From: Frigoribacterium sp. CFBP 13712
GTDB taxonomy: Bacteria; Actinomycetota; Actinomycetes; Actinomycetales; Microbacteriaceae
Assembly: GCF_014842255.1 (NCBI RefSeq)
Contig: NZ_JACYVH010000001.1
Location: 89,264-153,263, forward strand
Direction: 5' to 3'
DNA: 64,000 bases
Below are positions 54,051 to 64,000 of this stretch, piece by piece (within the stretch, counting starts at the first letter, position 1; each line of letters begins with the position of its first letter). Below the pieces are notes generated by a model. That model was not told the origin of the DNA and did no database searches. It was given only the letters and a program-made list of their open reading frames with translations. The translations under genes were made by a program, and so were the position numbers.

Positions 54051-54805
54051 ACGGACTCCCGCTCGAGCAGCGTCTCGGCGACGAGCAGGGTCTCGTGGCC
54101 GGGTTCGACGACGATCTCGTTATCTTGGCACCAGTCGAAGAAGTCGACGGCGGTCTCGAGCGTCGGTCGATCGGCGAGGAGCGCCGCCATGAGAAGCCCC
54201 TTCGACTTCTTGTTGAAGTGGTTCAGCGCCCGCCGACGACCGCCTGCGTCGGAGACGACCCGGATGTAGGTGGATCGGTCGCCCGCGGGCCCGAGCCCGA
54301 CGTACCCCTCGGAGCGCAGGTCGACGACGAATTCGCCGGCGTCGTCGAGCACCTCCGAGACGGGTCGGCGCCAGGTCGATCGGAGCGACGCACCGGGCAG
54401 TCGGGAGTCGTGCGACAGCCGGTACGCGGGGATGAGATCGGTGGCACGCACCGGTCCGAAGAGCGCCGAGTGCACGAGGATGTGGCGGTGGGCCCATTGC
54501 CAGGCGGCCGGAGACAGGTGCGCAGCATCGAGAGGGTCGAACAGCACACCCGTGTATCGGCTCAGTGCGCGCATGGTCGGAGAGGTCTCGATCTCGCGAT
54601 CGCGGACGACTTCGTGAAGCTGCCGGGGGCCGAGTTTGAGAGCGGAGAGGGCCGCGACGTCGTCGGATGCCAACAGCGACAGGCGCCCGATCACGTCACG
54701 ACGCACGCCGGTCAGGCCGGGGTAGGCGAGGCCGTCGAGTTCGAGCCTGGACGCACTGCTGCCCCCGTCGAGTTTCGTCTCGGACGGGGGCAGCAGGAAC
54801 AACAC
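54020..54805 (-). CDS. yaaA: YaaA family peroxide-stress protein (DUF328)
   Basis: The 261-residue protein belongs to the YaaA/DUF328 family, linked in E. coli to limiting free iron and DNA damage under hydrogen peroxide. Family markers are LLPPSETK, LDPLDAAHLS-like FDPLDAAHLS, HSALFGPVRATDLIPAYRLSH (core SALFGPVRATD) and NHFNKKSKG. GTG at 54805 gives VLFLLPPSETK. Upstream in-frame sequence overlaps atpC and is not family-like. It lies 22 bp after the atpC stop and may be read through from the atp operon. Confidence 0.87.
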   Translation of the reverse strand: MLFLLPPSETKLDGGSSASRLELDGLAYPGLTGVRRDVIGRLSLLASDDVAALSALKLGPRQLHEVVRDREIETSPTMRALSRYTGVLFDPLDAAHLSPAAWQWAHRHILVHSALFGPVRATDLIPAYRLSHDSRLPGASLRSTWRRPVSEVLDDAGEFVVDLRSEGYVGLGPAGDRSTYIRVVSDAGGRRRALNHFNKKSKGLLMAALLADRPTLETAVDFFDWCQDNEIVVEPGHETLLVAETLLERESVQVTGTGPSR

Positions 54806-54827
54806 GGTGTAGCGGAGGACGAACGGG

Positions 54828-55088
54828 TCAGACGAGCTGCGCGTTGCGCGCGACGACGGTGACCGTGTCGTTCTCGACGGACAGGAACCCGTCGTCGGCG
54901 GTGGCCTCGACGGTCGTGCCGTCGGACAACCGGACGCGCACCTGACCTGTGGCCAGGATGGCGAGGATGGGCTCGTGACCCGGGAGGATCCCGATCTCAC
55001 CCTCGGCGGTGCGAGCGACGATCGACGACGCCTCGCCCGACCACACTTCGTGGTCGGCCGAGACGACGCTCACTGAGAGAGCAGCCAC
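54828..55088 (-). CDS. atpC: ATP synthase F1 epsilon subunit
   Basis: This is an 86-residue epsilon subunit of F1. The N-terminal beta-sandwich (LSVSVVSADHEVWSGEASSI, then GEIGILPGHEPILAIL) is complete. The C-terminal helical hairpin found in the 130-140-residue E. coli protein is absent, as in other actinobacterial short forms. The GTG at 55088 is chosen because AAGGAGAA lies just upstream inside the end of atpD, two bases after whose stop it begins. Confidence 0.93.
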   Translation of the reverse strand: MAALSVSVVSADHEVWSGEASSIVARTAEGEIGILPGHEPILAILATGQVRVRLSDGTTVEATADDGFLSVENDTVTVVARNAQLV

Positions 55089-55090
55089 GA

Positions 55091-56590
<1,500 letters not shown>

Positions 56591-57490
56591 CTACTTGGCC
56601 GAGCTGAGGGCGTCGGCGCCGCCCACGATCTCGGAGATCTGCTGCGTGATCTCGGCCTGTCGGGCGTTGTTCGCCAGACGGGTGAAGTCGCGGATGAGGG
56701 TGTCGGCGTTGTCGCTCGCCGCCTTCATGGCCTTCTGACGGGCCGCGTGCTCGGAAGCCGCGGACTGGAGCATGGCGTTGAAGATGCGGCTCTCGATGTA
56801 GACGGGCAGAAGCGCGTCCAGCACCTCCGTCGGATCCGGCTCGAAGTCGTAGAGCGGGAGCACCTCGTCGTCAGCAGGCTCTTCGATGCCCTCCACGACC
56901 TCCAGGGGAAGGAGCCGGACGACCTCGGGGACCTGGCTGACCATGTTCACGAAGCGGTTGTAGACGATGTGGATCTCGTCGACGCCGCCCTCGGCCGCCT
57001 CGGTGAGGAACTTGCCGACGACCGCGTCGCCGATCTCCTTCGCCGTCGCGAACTCGGGCTGGTCGGTGTTGCCCGTCCAGATCTGCTCCGCATCGCGCTT
57101 GCGGAAGGCGAAGTAGTTCTGAGCCTTCCGACCGACGATGTAGAAGACGACGTCCTTGCCCTGGCTGCGCAGCAGCTCGGCGAGCTGCTCGCTCTCCTTC
57201 AGCGTGTTCGAGCTGAACGCGCCGTTGAGACCACGGTCGGACGTGAAGACGACGATCGCAGCGCGCTCGATCGTCGCGGGCTCGGTGGTGAGGATGTGAT
57301 CGACGTCCGAGAACGTCGCCACGGCCGACACCGCCCGCGTGATGGCCCGCGAATACGGACCCGAGGACTTCATCCGCGCCTGCGCCTTCTGGATGCGCGA
57401 CGCGGAGATGAGCTCCATGGCGCGCGTGACCTTCTTGGTCGTCTGCGCCGAGCGGATCCTCTGTCGGTAGACCCTGAGTTGGGCTCCCAT
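56591..57490 (-). CDS. atpG: ATP synthase F1 gamma subunit
   Basis: This 299-residue gamma subunit forms the central rotor stalk. The N-terminal [20 protein letters not shown] and the C-terminal [25 protein letters not shown] helices (core [10 protein letters not shown]) are typical of the coiled rotor. The central Rossmann-like domain begins [14 protein letters not shown]. It lies between atpA and atpD with gaps of about 40 bp on each side. Confidence 0.97.
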   Translation of the reverse strand: MGAQLRVYRQRIRSAQTTKKVTRAMELISASRIQKAQARMKSSGPYSRAITRAVSAVATFSDVDHILTTEPATIERAAIVVFTSDRGLNGAFSSNTLKESEQLAELLRSQGKDVVFYIVGRKAQNYFAFRKRDAEQIWTGNTDQPEFATAKEIGDAVVGKFLTEAAEGGVDEIHIVYNRFVNMVSQVPEVVRLLPLEVVEGIEEPADDEVLPLYDFEPDPTEVLDALLPVYIESRIFNAMLQSAASEHAARQKAMKAASDNADTLIRDFTRLANNARQAEITQQISEIVGGADALSSAK

Positions 57491-57533
57491 TGTTCTCCTG
57501 TTGTCTCGTCAGTCGTGATCGTCGAAGAGCGCG

Positions 57534-59171
57534 TCAGCGCTTCGTCTTGACGATCTTCTCCTGGTTGACGTCGTCGGCGTCGGTGGCCGTGAACTCTTCG
57601 CGCCCGACGGAGGCGAGGGGCTTGCCCTCACCCGTCTGGAACTCCTGCTTGAACGAGTCGATGCCCGAGTCGAGGGCCGAGACGATGTCGTCGCTCAGCA
57701 CGTTCGTGTCGCGCAGCTTGCTCAGCACGTCGGTGTTGCGACCCATGTAGTCGAGCAGCTCGCGCTCGAACCGGAGGATGTCGGGGACGGGGACCTCGTC
57801 GAGCTTGCCGTTGGTACCGGCCCAGATCGAGACGACCTGCTCTTCGACGGGGTAGGGCGAGTACTGCGGCTGCTTGAGCAGCTCGGTCAGACGCGCACCA
57901 CGGGCGAGCTGGCGACGGCTGGCAGCGTCGAGGTCGGATGCGAACATCGCGAACGCCTCGAGCGACCGGTACTGCGCCAGTTCGAGCTTCAGCGTGCCCG
58001 AGACCTTCTTGATCGACTTGACCTGAGCGTCACCACCGACACGCGACACCGAGATGCCGACGTCGACGGCGGGGCGCTGGTTCGCGTTGAACAGGTCGGA
58101 CTGCAGGAAGATCTGACCGTCGGTGATCGAGATCACGTTGGTCGGGATGTACGCCGACACGTCGTTCGCCTTGGTCTCGATGATGGGCAGACCCGTCATC
58201 GAACCGGCACCCAGCTCGTCGGAGAGCTTCGCGCAACGCTCGAGCAGACGCGAGTGCAGGTAGAAGACGTCGCCGGGGTACGCCTCGCGGCCCGGCGGAC
58301 GACGCAGCAGGAGCGACACGGCGCGGTACGCCTCGGCCTGCTTCGACAGGTCATCGAAGATGATGAGGACGTGCTTGCCGCTGTACATCCAGTGCTGGCC
58401 GATGGCCGAGCCCGTGTAGGGCGCGAGGTACTTGAAGCCGGCGGGGTCGGAGGCGGGAGCGGCGACGATGGTCGTGTACTCCATGGCGCCGGCCTCTTCG
58501 AGCGCACCCTTGACGGAGGCGATCGTCGAGCCCTTCTGACCGATGGCCACGTAGATGCAGCGCACCTGCTTGGTCTCGTCGCCGGACTCCCAGTTCGCCT
58601 TCTGGTTGATGATGGTGTCGATGGCGATGGCGGTCTTGCCGGTCTGGCGGTCGCCGATGATCAGCTGACGCTGGCCGCGGCCGACGGGGATCATGGCGTC
58701 GATGGCCTTGATGCCGGTCTGCATGGGCTCGTGGACCGACTTGCGCTGCATGACGCCGGGAGCCTGGAGCTCGAGAGCACGACGACCCTCGGTCGCGATG
58801 TCGCCGAGTCCGTCGATCGGGGCGCCGAGCGGGTCGACGACGCGGCCGAGGTAACCGTCACCGACGGGGACCGAGAGGACCTCTCCCGTGCGGGTGACCT
58901 CCATGCCCTCTTCGATGCCGGAGAACTCGCCGAGGACGATCGCGCCGATCTCGTCTTCGTCGAGGTTCTGGGCAAGGCCCTGGGTGCCGTCCGCGAAGCG
59001 GATGAGCTCGTTCGCCATGACGCCCGGGAGACCCTCGACGTGCGCGATGCCGTCGGCGGCGTCCGTGACGTGGCCGACCTCCGTGGTGGAGGCCTTCGAC
59101 GGGTCGTACGACGAGACGAAGTCCTTCAGCGCGTCGCGAATCTCATCGGGGCTGATCTTGATGTCTGCCAT
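57534..59171 (-). CDS. atpA: ATP synthase F1 alpha subunit
   Basis: The 545-residue alpha subunit has the non-catalytic nucleotide site [13 protein letters not shown], the alpha signature [10 protein letters not shown] and an intact arginine-finger region. The C-terminus is about 30 residues longer than in E. coli, ending [17 protein letters not shown] short inverted repeat (CGAGGC and GCCTCG) lies in the 60-bp gap to atpH. Confidence 0.98.
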   Translation of the reverse strand: MADIKISPDEIRDALKDFVSSYDPSKASTTEVGHVTDAADGIAHVEGLPGVMANELIRFADGTQGLAQNLDEDEIGAIVLGEFSGIEEGMEVTRTGEVLSVPVGDGYLGRVVDPLGAPIDGLGDIATEGRRALELQAPGVMQRKSVHEPMQTGIKAIDAMIPVGRGQRQLIIGDRQTGKTAIAIDTIINQKANWESGDETKQVRCIYVAIGQKGSTIASVKGALEEAGAMEYTTIVAAPASDPAGFKYLAPYTGSAIGQHWMYSGKHVLIIFDDLSKQAEAYRAVSLLLRRPPGREAYPGDVFYLHSRLLERCAKLSDELGAGSMTGLPIIETKANDVSAYIPTNVISITDGQIFLQSDLFNANQRPAVDVGISVSRVGGDAQVKSIKKVSGTLKLELAQYRSLEAFAMFASDLDAASRRQLARGARLTELLKQPQYSPYPVEEQVVSIWAGTNGKLDEVPVPDILRFERELLDYMGRNTDVLSKLRDTNVLSDDIVSALDSGIDSFKQEFQTGEGKPLASVGREEFTATDADDVNQEKIVKTKR

Positions 59172-59232
59172 TGTGATTCCTATTCGTAGCGAGGCTTCAG
59201 GAGGCCTCGAGTCTGTGTGGGGGAGGTCGCGT

Positions 59233-60027
59233 CTAACCGGCGAGCTGGAGTCGGAGGAGACTCAGCTTCGTAGCGACGGTCCCGTCGATGACCTCGTCGC
59301 CGACCTGCACACGCAGACCGCCGATGATGGCCGGGTCGATGACCTGGTTGATGCGGAGATTACGCCCGAACTGGCGCGCGAGCCCCGCCTCGAGACGAGC
59401 GACATGCGACGAGTCGAGCCGGGTCGCACTCGTCACGGTGGCCACGAGCTGGTCGGACTGGTCGGCGACGATGTCGGCGGCCGTGCGGAGCAGCTCGCCG
59501 ATGCGCCGACCGCGAGGCTGGCGCACGAGGTGCGACACGATGGCGAGCGTCTGAGGACTCGCCTTGTCGCCCAGCAGACGCTGGACGAGGCCCGCCTTCG
59601 ACGACGCGTCGCTGAGCTTGGTTCCGATGGCCAGCTCGAGCTGAGCGTCGGATCGGACGACGGCGTCGAACGCGAAGAGCTCGTTCTCGATGCCGCTGTC
59701 GCCGGGGGCGCTGAGTGCGATCACCCGGAACCCGAGTTCTTCGATGCCGGCGAGCAGATCGCGGGACGACGACCACCGGCTGCCGACGACCGACACGAGC
59801 AGGGCCCGTGCCGCCTCGGAGAACGAGCCGAAGAGCCGGTCCACGAGCTGCTTCTTGACGACGACGTCTGTCGACGGATCGGCGAAGTAGGCCTGCAGCT
59901 GCACCGAGCCGCCGATGACCCGGCCAGCGTCGAGCAGCTGCTCGCCGGTGGCCAGGTCGGCCGCCCCACCCAGATCGGAGAGGACGGACCGTGCCGACCC
60001 GAGGGCCTCTCGGGACATGGAACCCAT
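59233..60027 (-). CDS. atpH: ATP synthase F1 delta subunit
   Basis: This 264-residue delta subunit links F1 to the peripheral stalk. The actinobacterial N-terminal domain starts [13 protein letters not shown], so ATG 60018 is a possible alternative to 60027. The conserved C-terminal region has [20 protein letters not shown] and the closing [23 protein letters not shown] (core [12 protein letters not shown]). It starts two bases after the atpF stop. It is about 85 residues longer than the E. coli protein, as usual in the phylum. Confidence 0.95.
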   Translation of the reverse strand: MGSMSREALGSARSVLSDLGGAADLATGEQLLDAGRVIGGSVQLQAYFADPSTDVVVKKQLVDRLFGSFSEAARALLVSVVGSRWSSSRDLLAGIEELGFRVIALSAPGDSGIENELFAFDAVVRSDAQLELAIGTKLSDASSKAGLVQRLLGDKASPQTLAIVSHLVRQPRGRRIGELLRTAADIVADQSDQLVATVTSATRLDSSHVARLEAGLARQFGRNLRINQVIDPAIIGGLRVQVGDEVIDGTVATKLSLLRLQLAG

Positions 60028-60029
60028 CG

Positions 60030-60590
60030 TCAGCTGCCCGCCTTAGCGTTCTGGTCGGCTTCGAGGTCGGCCAGGAAGCGGTCGACGACTGCCGACGCCT
60101 TGGCGTCGTCGTTGAGCGACTCGCCGATGACACCCGACGCGAGGTCGATCGCGAGCGATCCGACCTCGGCCCGGAGGGAGGCCACGGCGGCCTGGCGCTC
60201 GGCCTCGATCTGGGCGTGTGCAGATGCTGTGATGCGATCGGCGTCGGCCTGAGCCTGCTGCTTGATCTCGGCGAGGATCTCGTTGCCCTCGGCACGCGCC
60301 GCCTCACGGATGCGCGCAGCCTCGGCCCGAGCGTCCGCGAGCTGCTTCTTGTACTCGTCGAGGGCCACGGCGGCCTCGGCCTGAGCGGCCTCGGCGTGCT
60401 TGATGCCACCCTCGATCTTCTCGGCGCGCTCGTCGAGGATCTTGCGGAACCTGGGGATCGCGAAGATCCCGAAGAACGCAGCGATGACCACGAAGACGAC
60501 GAGGGACCAGAGGATGTCGTAATCGGCGGGGAAGAAGATGGCAGCCCCTTCGGGCGCGCCGCCTTCGGCCGCGAGGATCGTCTCGATCAT
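60030..60590 (-). CDS. atpF: ATP synthase Fo b subunit
   Basis: The 186-residue b subunit has one N-terminal helix (about 27-46, ILWSLVVFVVIAAFFGIFAI) and a long charged coiled coil rich in Ala, Glu and Arg. Together they form the peripheral stalk. ADYDILWSLVVF before the helix is typical for actinobacteria. It is separated from atpE by about 20 bp and followed within three bases by atpH. Confidence 0.96.
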   Translation of the reverse strand: MIETILAAEGGAPEGAAIFFPADYDILWSLVVFVVIAAFFGIFAIPRFRKILDERAEKIEGGIKHAEAAQAEAAVALDEYKKQLADARAEAARIREAARAEGNEILAEIKQQAQADADRITASAHAQIEAERQAAVASLRAEVGSLAIDLASGVIGESLNDDAKASAVVDRFLADLEADQNAKAGS

Positions 60591-60610
60591 CGGTGTGTCG
60601 TCCTAACTGA

Positions 60611-61749
<1,139 letters not shown>

Positions 61750-61913
61750 CCTGAAGTGTCGCGACGATTGGTGGGTTTGTCATCCGATAACCCGCAGAGA
61801 ATCGCGGCCGGGGAACGGAGATAACCCTACCAAGGTATGGACCGCAGAGACGAATCGGCTGAGCTTATTTCACCCGCTGCAGTGTTCGCTGGCAGGTCTG
61901 CAAGGGTCTGCTG

Positions 61914-62342
61914 TCAGTCGCGTGGCGCCGGGGGCAGCGACGCGTCGCTCACGTGCGACAGACGCCCCCTCACGACCACCAGGGCGTCGATCGCGAGCGT
62001 CCCGATGATCGAGACCACGAGCGACAGGAACAGCACCACGTCGTCCACGAACGGCTGATCGCGCACGAGCACGAGGAGGACGATGAAGATGACGAGCTTG
62101 AGGAGCCACGCGCCCATCACGATGCCGAAGAAGGCGGCGAGCTCGAAGCGGATCGCCACGAGCATGCTGGCGGCCGTGATGCCCGCGAAGAGCACGGCGA
62201 GGGCTGTTCCGAGCAGGGCGCTGTACAGGCCGTCGGTGCCGGCGGCGAGGTAACCCGCGCCTCCTCCGACGACGGCGATGACGAGGGCCAGCACGGCCGT
62301 GTAGCGCAGCACCTGCACGAAGATCGATCGGGCGTCGTTCAT
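61914..62342 (-). CDS. Small membrane protein upstream of atpB (AtpI-like position)
   Basis: This 142-residue protein has four hydrophobic segments (about 13-35, 41-62, 70-95 and 104-125). It sits where actinobacteria often encode an AtpI-like or uncharacterised protein ahead of atpB. Sequence similarity to AtpI is not strong enough to assign a c-ring assembly role. Its ATG overlaps the WecA-type gene stop by four bases. An exact motif copy at 62256-62266 is read as GGGAG inside the first helix. Confidence 0.75.
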   Translation of the reverse strand: MNDARSIFVQVLRYTAVLALVIAVVGGGAGYLAAGTDGLYSALLGTALAVLFAGITAASMLVAIRFELAAFFGIVMGAWLLKLVIFIVLLVLVRDQPFVDDVVLFLSLVVSIIGTLAIDALVVVRGRLSHVSDASLPPAPRD

Positions 62343-63619
62343 GGTCGTTCCTTCGGGGGTGAGAGTTCCGGGACGGCGGCCTGTGCGGCCGTGTCGGTAT
62401 CGGCGGGGTCGAGCGCGGAGGCCGCTTCATCGAGCGGGTCGAAGCGACCGGATTCGCTGACCTCGAGGTCATCACGCGGAGTCGTCTGGACGGCCATCTC
62501 GACGCGCTTGCGTCGGCTGAGCGGTGCGAGCGTCGCGGCGGTGCAGGCCACGAGCCCGACGCAGAGGAACACGATGACGAAGTACGTGGGCTTGACGAAG
62601 AGGAACATCAGGCAGCCGACGGCGACGACGACCGTCCAGGCGTAGAAGATCAGGACGGCCTGGAAATGCGAGTGGCCCATGTCGAGGAGGCGGTGGTGCA
62701 GATGCTTCCGATCGGCGCTGAAGGGAGACTTGCCGGCGCTCACCCGGCGGAGGACCGCGAGCCCGAAGTCGAGCAGCGGCACGATGAGGATGGCGAACGG
62801 GAGCAGGATCGGGATGAAGGCCGGCAGGAGCGCCGTCCGTGAGATCTGCGCCGGGTCGATCTGACCCGTCACCGAGATGGCGCTCGTCGCCATGAGGAGC
62901 CCCGTCAGCAGGGCGCCCGCATCGCCCATGAAGAGTCGGGCCGGGTGCCAGTTCAGCGGCAGGAAGCCGAGGCAGGCGCCGATCAGCACGGCGGAGATCA
63001 GCGCCGCCAGGTTGAAGTACTCGGTCTGACCGATCGTGATCGAGATGACGAAGCTGTAGACGAAGAACACTCCGTTGGCGACGATGGCCACCCCCGCGAC
63101 CAGACCGTCGAGGCCGTCGATGAAGTTGACGGCGTTCATCACGAGCACCACCGCGAGGATGGTGAGGATGAGCGACATGTAGGGCGAGCCGATGGCCAGG
63201 CTGCCGCCGAGGGGAAGCGAGACCAGCTGGACGCCCTGCCAGGCCAGGACCCCCGCTGCGATGATCTGCCCGGCGAGCTTCGTCATCCAGTCGAGGTCGT
63301 AGAGGTCGTCGACCACGCCGATGACGACGATGATCGTCGCCGCCGCGATGATCGCCAGCGGTGGACCGGCGTCGGCGAACACGAGGCGGAAGTAGTCGAC
63401 ACCGGAGATGAGCGGGAAGATCAGCCAGGCGGAGAGCAGCGCCACGACCACGCCGGCGTACATCGCGACGCCGCCGAGTCGAGGGGTCGGCGTCTTGTGG
63501 ACGTCGCGTTCGCGGATGGTGGGATAGATCTTGTACTTGAGGCCGACCCGCCAGGCCACCACCGACATGACGAAGCTGACCGCCGCCGCGATGGCCATCG
63601 CGAGCAGGTAGTACCTCAC
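62339..63619 (-). CDS. Undecaprenyl/decaprenyl-phosphate GlcNAc-1-phosphate transferase (WecA/MraY family)
   Basis: The 426-residue polytopic transferase has about eleven helices. Family motifs are DVHKTPTPRLGG in the first cytoplasmic loop, NAVNFIDGLDGLVAG (the catalytic aspartates), LNWHPARLFMGDAGALLTG (core FMGDAG) and the histidine-rich HLHHRLLDMGHSH. It loads the first sugar phosphate onto a lipid carrier for cell-wall polymer synthesis. Its position between the Sua5-type gene and atp genes is conserved in actinobacteria. The C-terminal 50 residues are an acidic cytoplasmic tail. Confidence 0.92.
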   Translation of the reverse strand: MRYYLLAMAIAAAVSFVMSVVAWRVGLKYKIYPTIRERDVHKTPTPRLGGVAMYAGVVVALLSAWLIFPLISGVDYFRLVFADAGPPLAIIAAATIIVVIGVVDDLYDLDWMTKLAGQIIAAGVLAWQGVQLVSLPLGGSLAIGSPYMSLILTILAVVLVMNAVNFIDGLDGLVAGVAIVANGVFFVYSFVISITIGQTEYFNLAALISAVLIGACLGFLPLNWHPARLFMGDAGALLTGLLMATSAISVTGQIDPAQISRTALLPAFIPILLPFAILIVPLLDFGLAVLRRVSAGKSPFSADRKHLHHRLLDMGHSHFQAVLIFYAWTVVVAVGCLMFLFVKPTYFVIVFLCVGLVACTAATLAPLSRRKRVEMAVQTTPRDDLEVSESGRFDPLDEAASALDPADTDTAAQAAVPELSPPKERP

Positions 63620-64000
63620 GCGATCGCGTCGACTCCGACGACGCGCGTGATCTCGGTGTCGGCGAGCACGCCGTGCCGGACGATCCGGAGGACGCCGTCT
63701 TCGGCGGCGGTCGCATCGACGATCGTCGAGCCGGTGTTCGCCCCCGGGCGCCGCTCGTAGTCCGATCCGACGGTGGCGGCGTCGAGGTAGACGGAGACCG
63801 AGTCGCCGAGCATGTCGCGGGCGTCGGCCGCCGTCGTCGCCGCGGGCCGACCCGTGAGGTTCGCGCTCGAGACGGCCAGCGGGCCGGTCTCTTCGAGCAG
63901 CTCGAGGGCCAGCGGGTGACTCGGCATGCGCAGGGCGACGGTGCCTCGGGTCTCGCCGAGATCCCAGGTGAGGGAGGGCTGCGCGCGGAAGATGACCGTC
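63616..64000 (-). CDS. L-threonylcarbamoyladenylate synthase, C-terminal part (cut by window edge)
   Basis: The frame is open to the window edge, giving about 128 C-terminal residues of a YrdC/Sua5-family enzyme that makes threonylcarbamoyl-AMP for tRNA t6A. Visible family features are GTVALRMPSHPLALELLEE and the substrate-binding LAVSSANLTGRPAATTA (core SSANLTG), followed by VDATAAEDGVLRIVRHG. The initiation codon lies beyond the window. The stop overlaps the WecA-type start by four bases. Confidence 0.9.
   Translation of the reverse strand, partial: TVIFRAQPSLTWDLGETRGTVALRMPSHPLALELLEETGPLAVSSANLTGRPAATTAADARDMLGDSVSVYLDAATVGSDYERRPGANTGSTIVDATAAEDGVLRIVRHGVLADTEITRVVGVDAIA

Overview
The window is GC-rich (roughly 70 percent G+C) actinobacterial chromosome. 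The family is most likely Microbacteriaceae: GTG starts, stop/start overlaps and leaderless genes are common, MutY is short and lacks a C-terminal domain, and a kinase/phosphatase/FHA locus sits next to MoxR-DUF58-transglutaminase genes. A Frigoribacterium- or Curtobacterium-like genus is possible, but this is inference and no rRNA is present to test it. Most content is core housekeeping on the minus strand. No rRNA, tRNA, CRISPR array, transposase or prophage was seen.

Layout. 1-5650: a partial DNA-binding-like gene, rplU-rpmA, a zinc alcohol dehydrogenase and a CpdA-like phosphodiesterase. Then comes a repeat-rich 506-bp gap with two 95-96-bp palindromic elements, an MpaB-type oxygenase and a Nudix hydrolase. 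5756-13671 (minus): a Stealth phosphotransferase, small membrane proteins, an SGNH-like protein without its catalytic residues, an SDR-DUF2867 protein, ribF and truB with two small membrane genes between them, and a uridine-kinase-like protein without its P-loop. 13743-21428: mutY, then rbfA, infB, ylxR, nusA and proS. 21473-26740: a MoxR/DUF58/VWA/TPR module. 26832-29533: a MetNIQ-type importer. 29763-35895: ispG, the M50 protease, dxr, two FKBP lipoproteins and an OsmC protein. 35941-36993: asparaginase.

36997-53436 (minus) is the most complex locus. In transcription order it encodes an FHA protein, a PP2C phosphatase, a Ser/Thr kinase with an outside domain, a 1,950-residue membrane-anchored Ig/FN3 protein, MoxR, DUF58, a transglutaminase-fold membrane protein lacking catalytic Cys and His, and a zinc-ribbon FHA protein. 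The last gene looks like the front part of an FtsK/EccC-type protein without its ATPase. Near-continuous stop/start overlaps suggest one envelope-linked phosphosignalling operon. 53490-64000 holds ogt, yaaA, the full atpBEFHAGDC operon, a small membrane gene, a WecA-type transferase and the end of the Sua5/TsaC gene.

The strongest unexplained signal is a dispersed short sequence, core CGCGCCTCCTC (reverse complement GAGGAGGCGCG). I counted 13 exact copies by eye, where base composition alone would predict fewer than one. It builds the stems of two transcription terminators, including a perfect 46-bp palindrome, fills the loop of a third, and lies just after the start codon of two or three genes. 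This resembles the distribution of DNA-uptake sequences in Neisseria and Pasteurellaceae. Other points are the palindromic element pair, a duplicated nusA tail, three enzyme-fold proteins with lost active sites, and a shared D-[DE]-T-x-L-x-R motif in the two FHA proteins.
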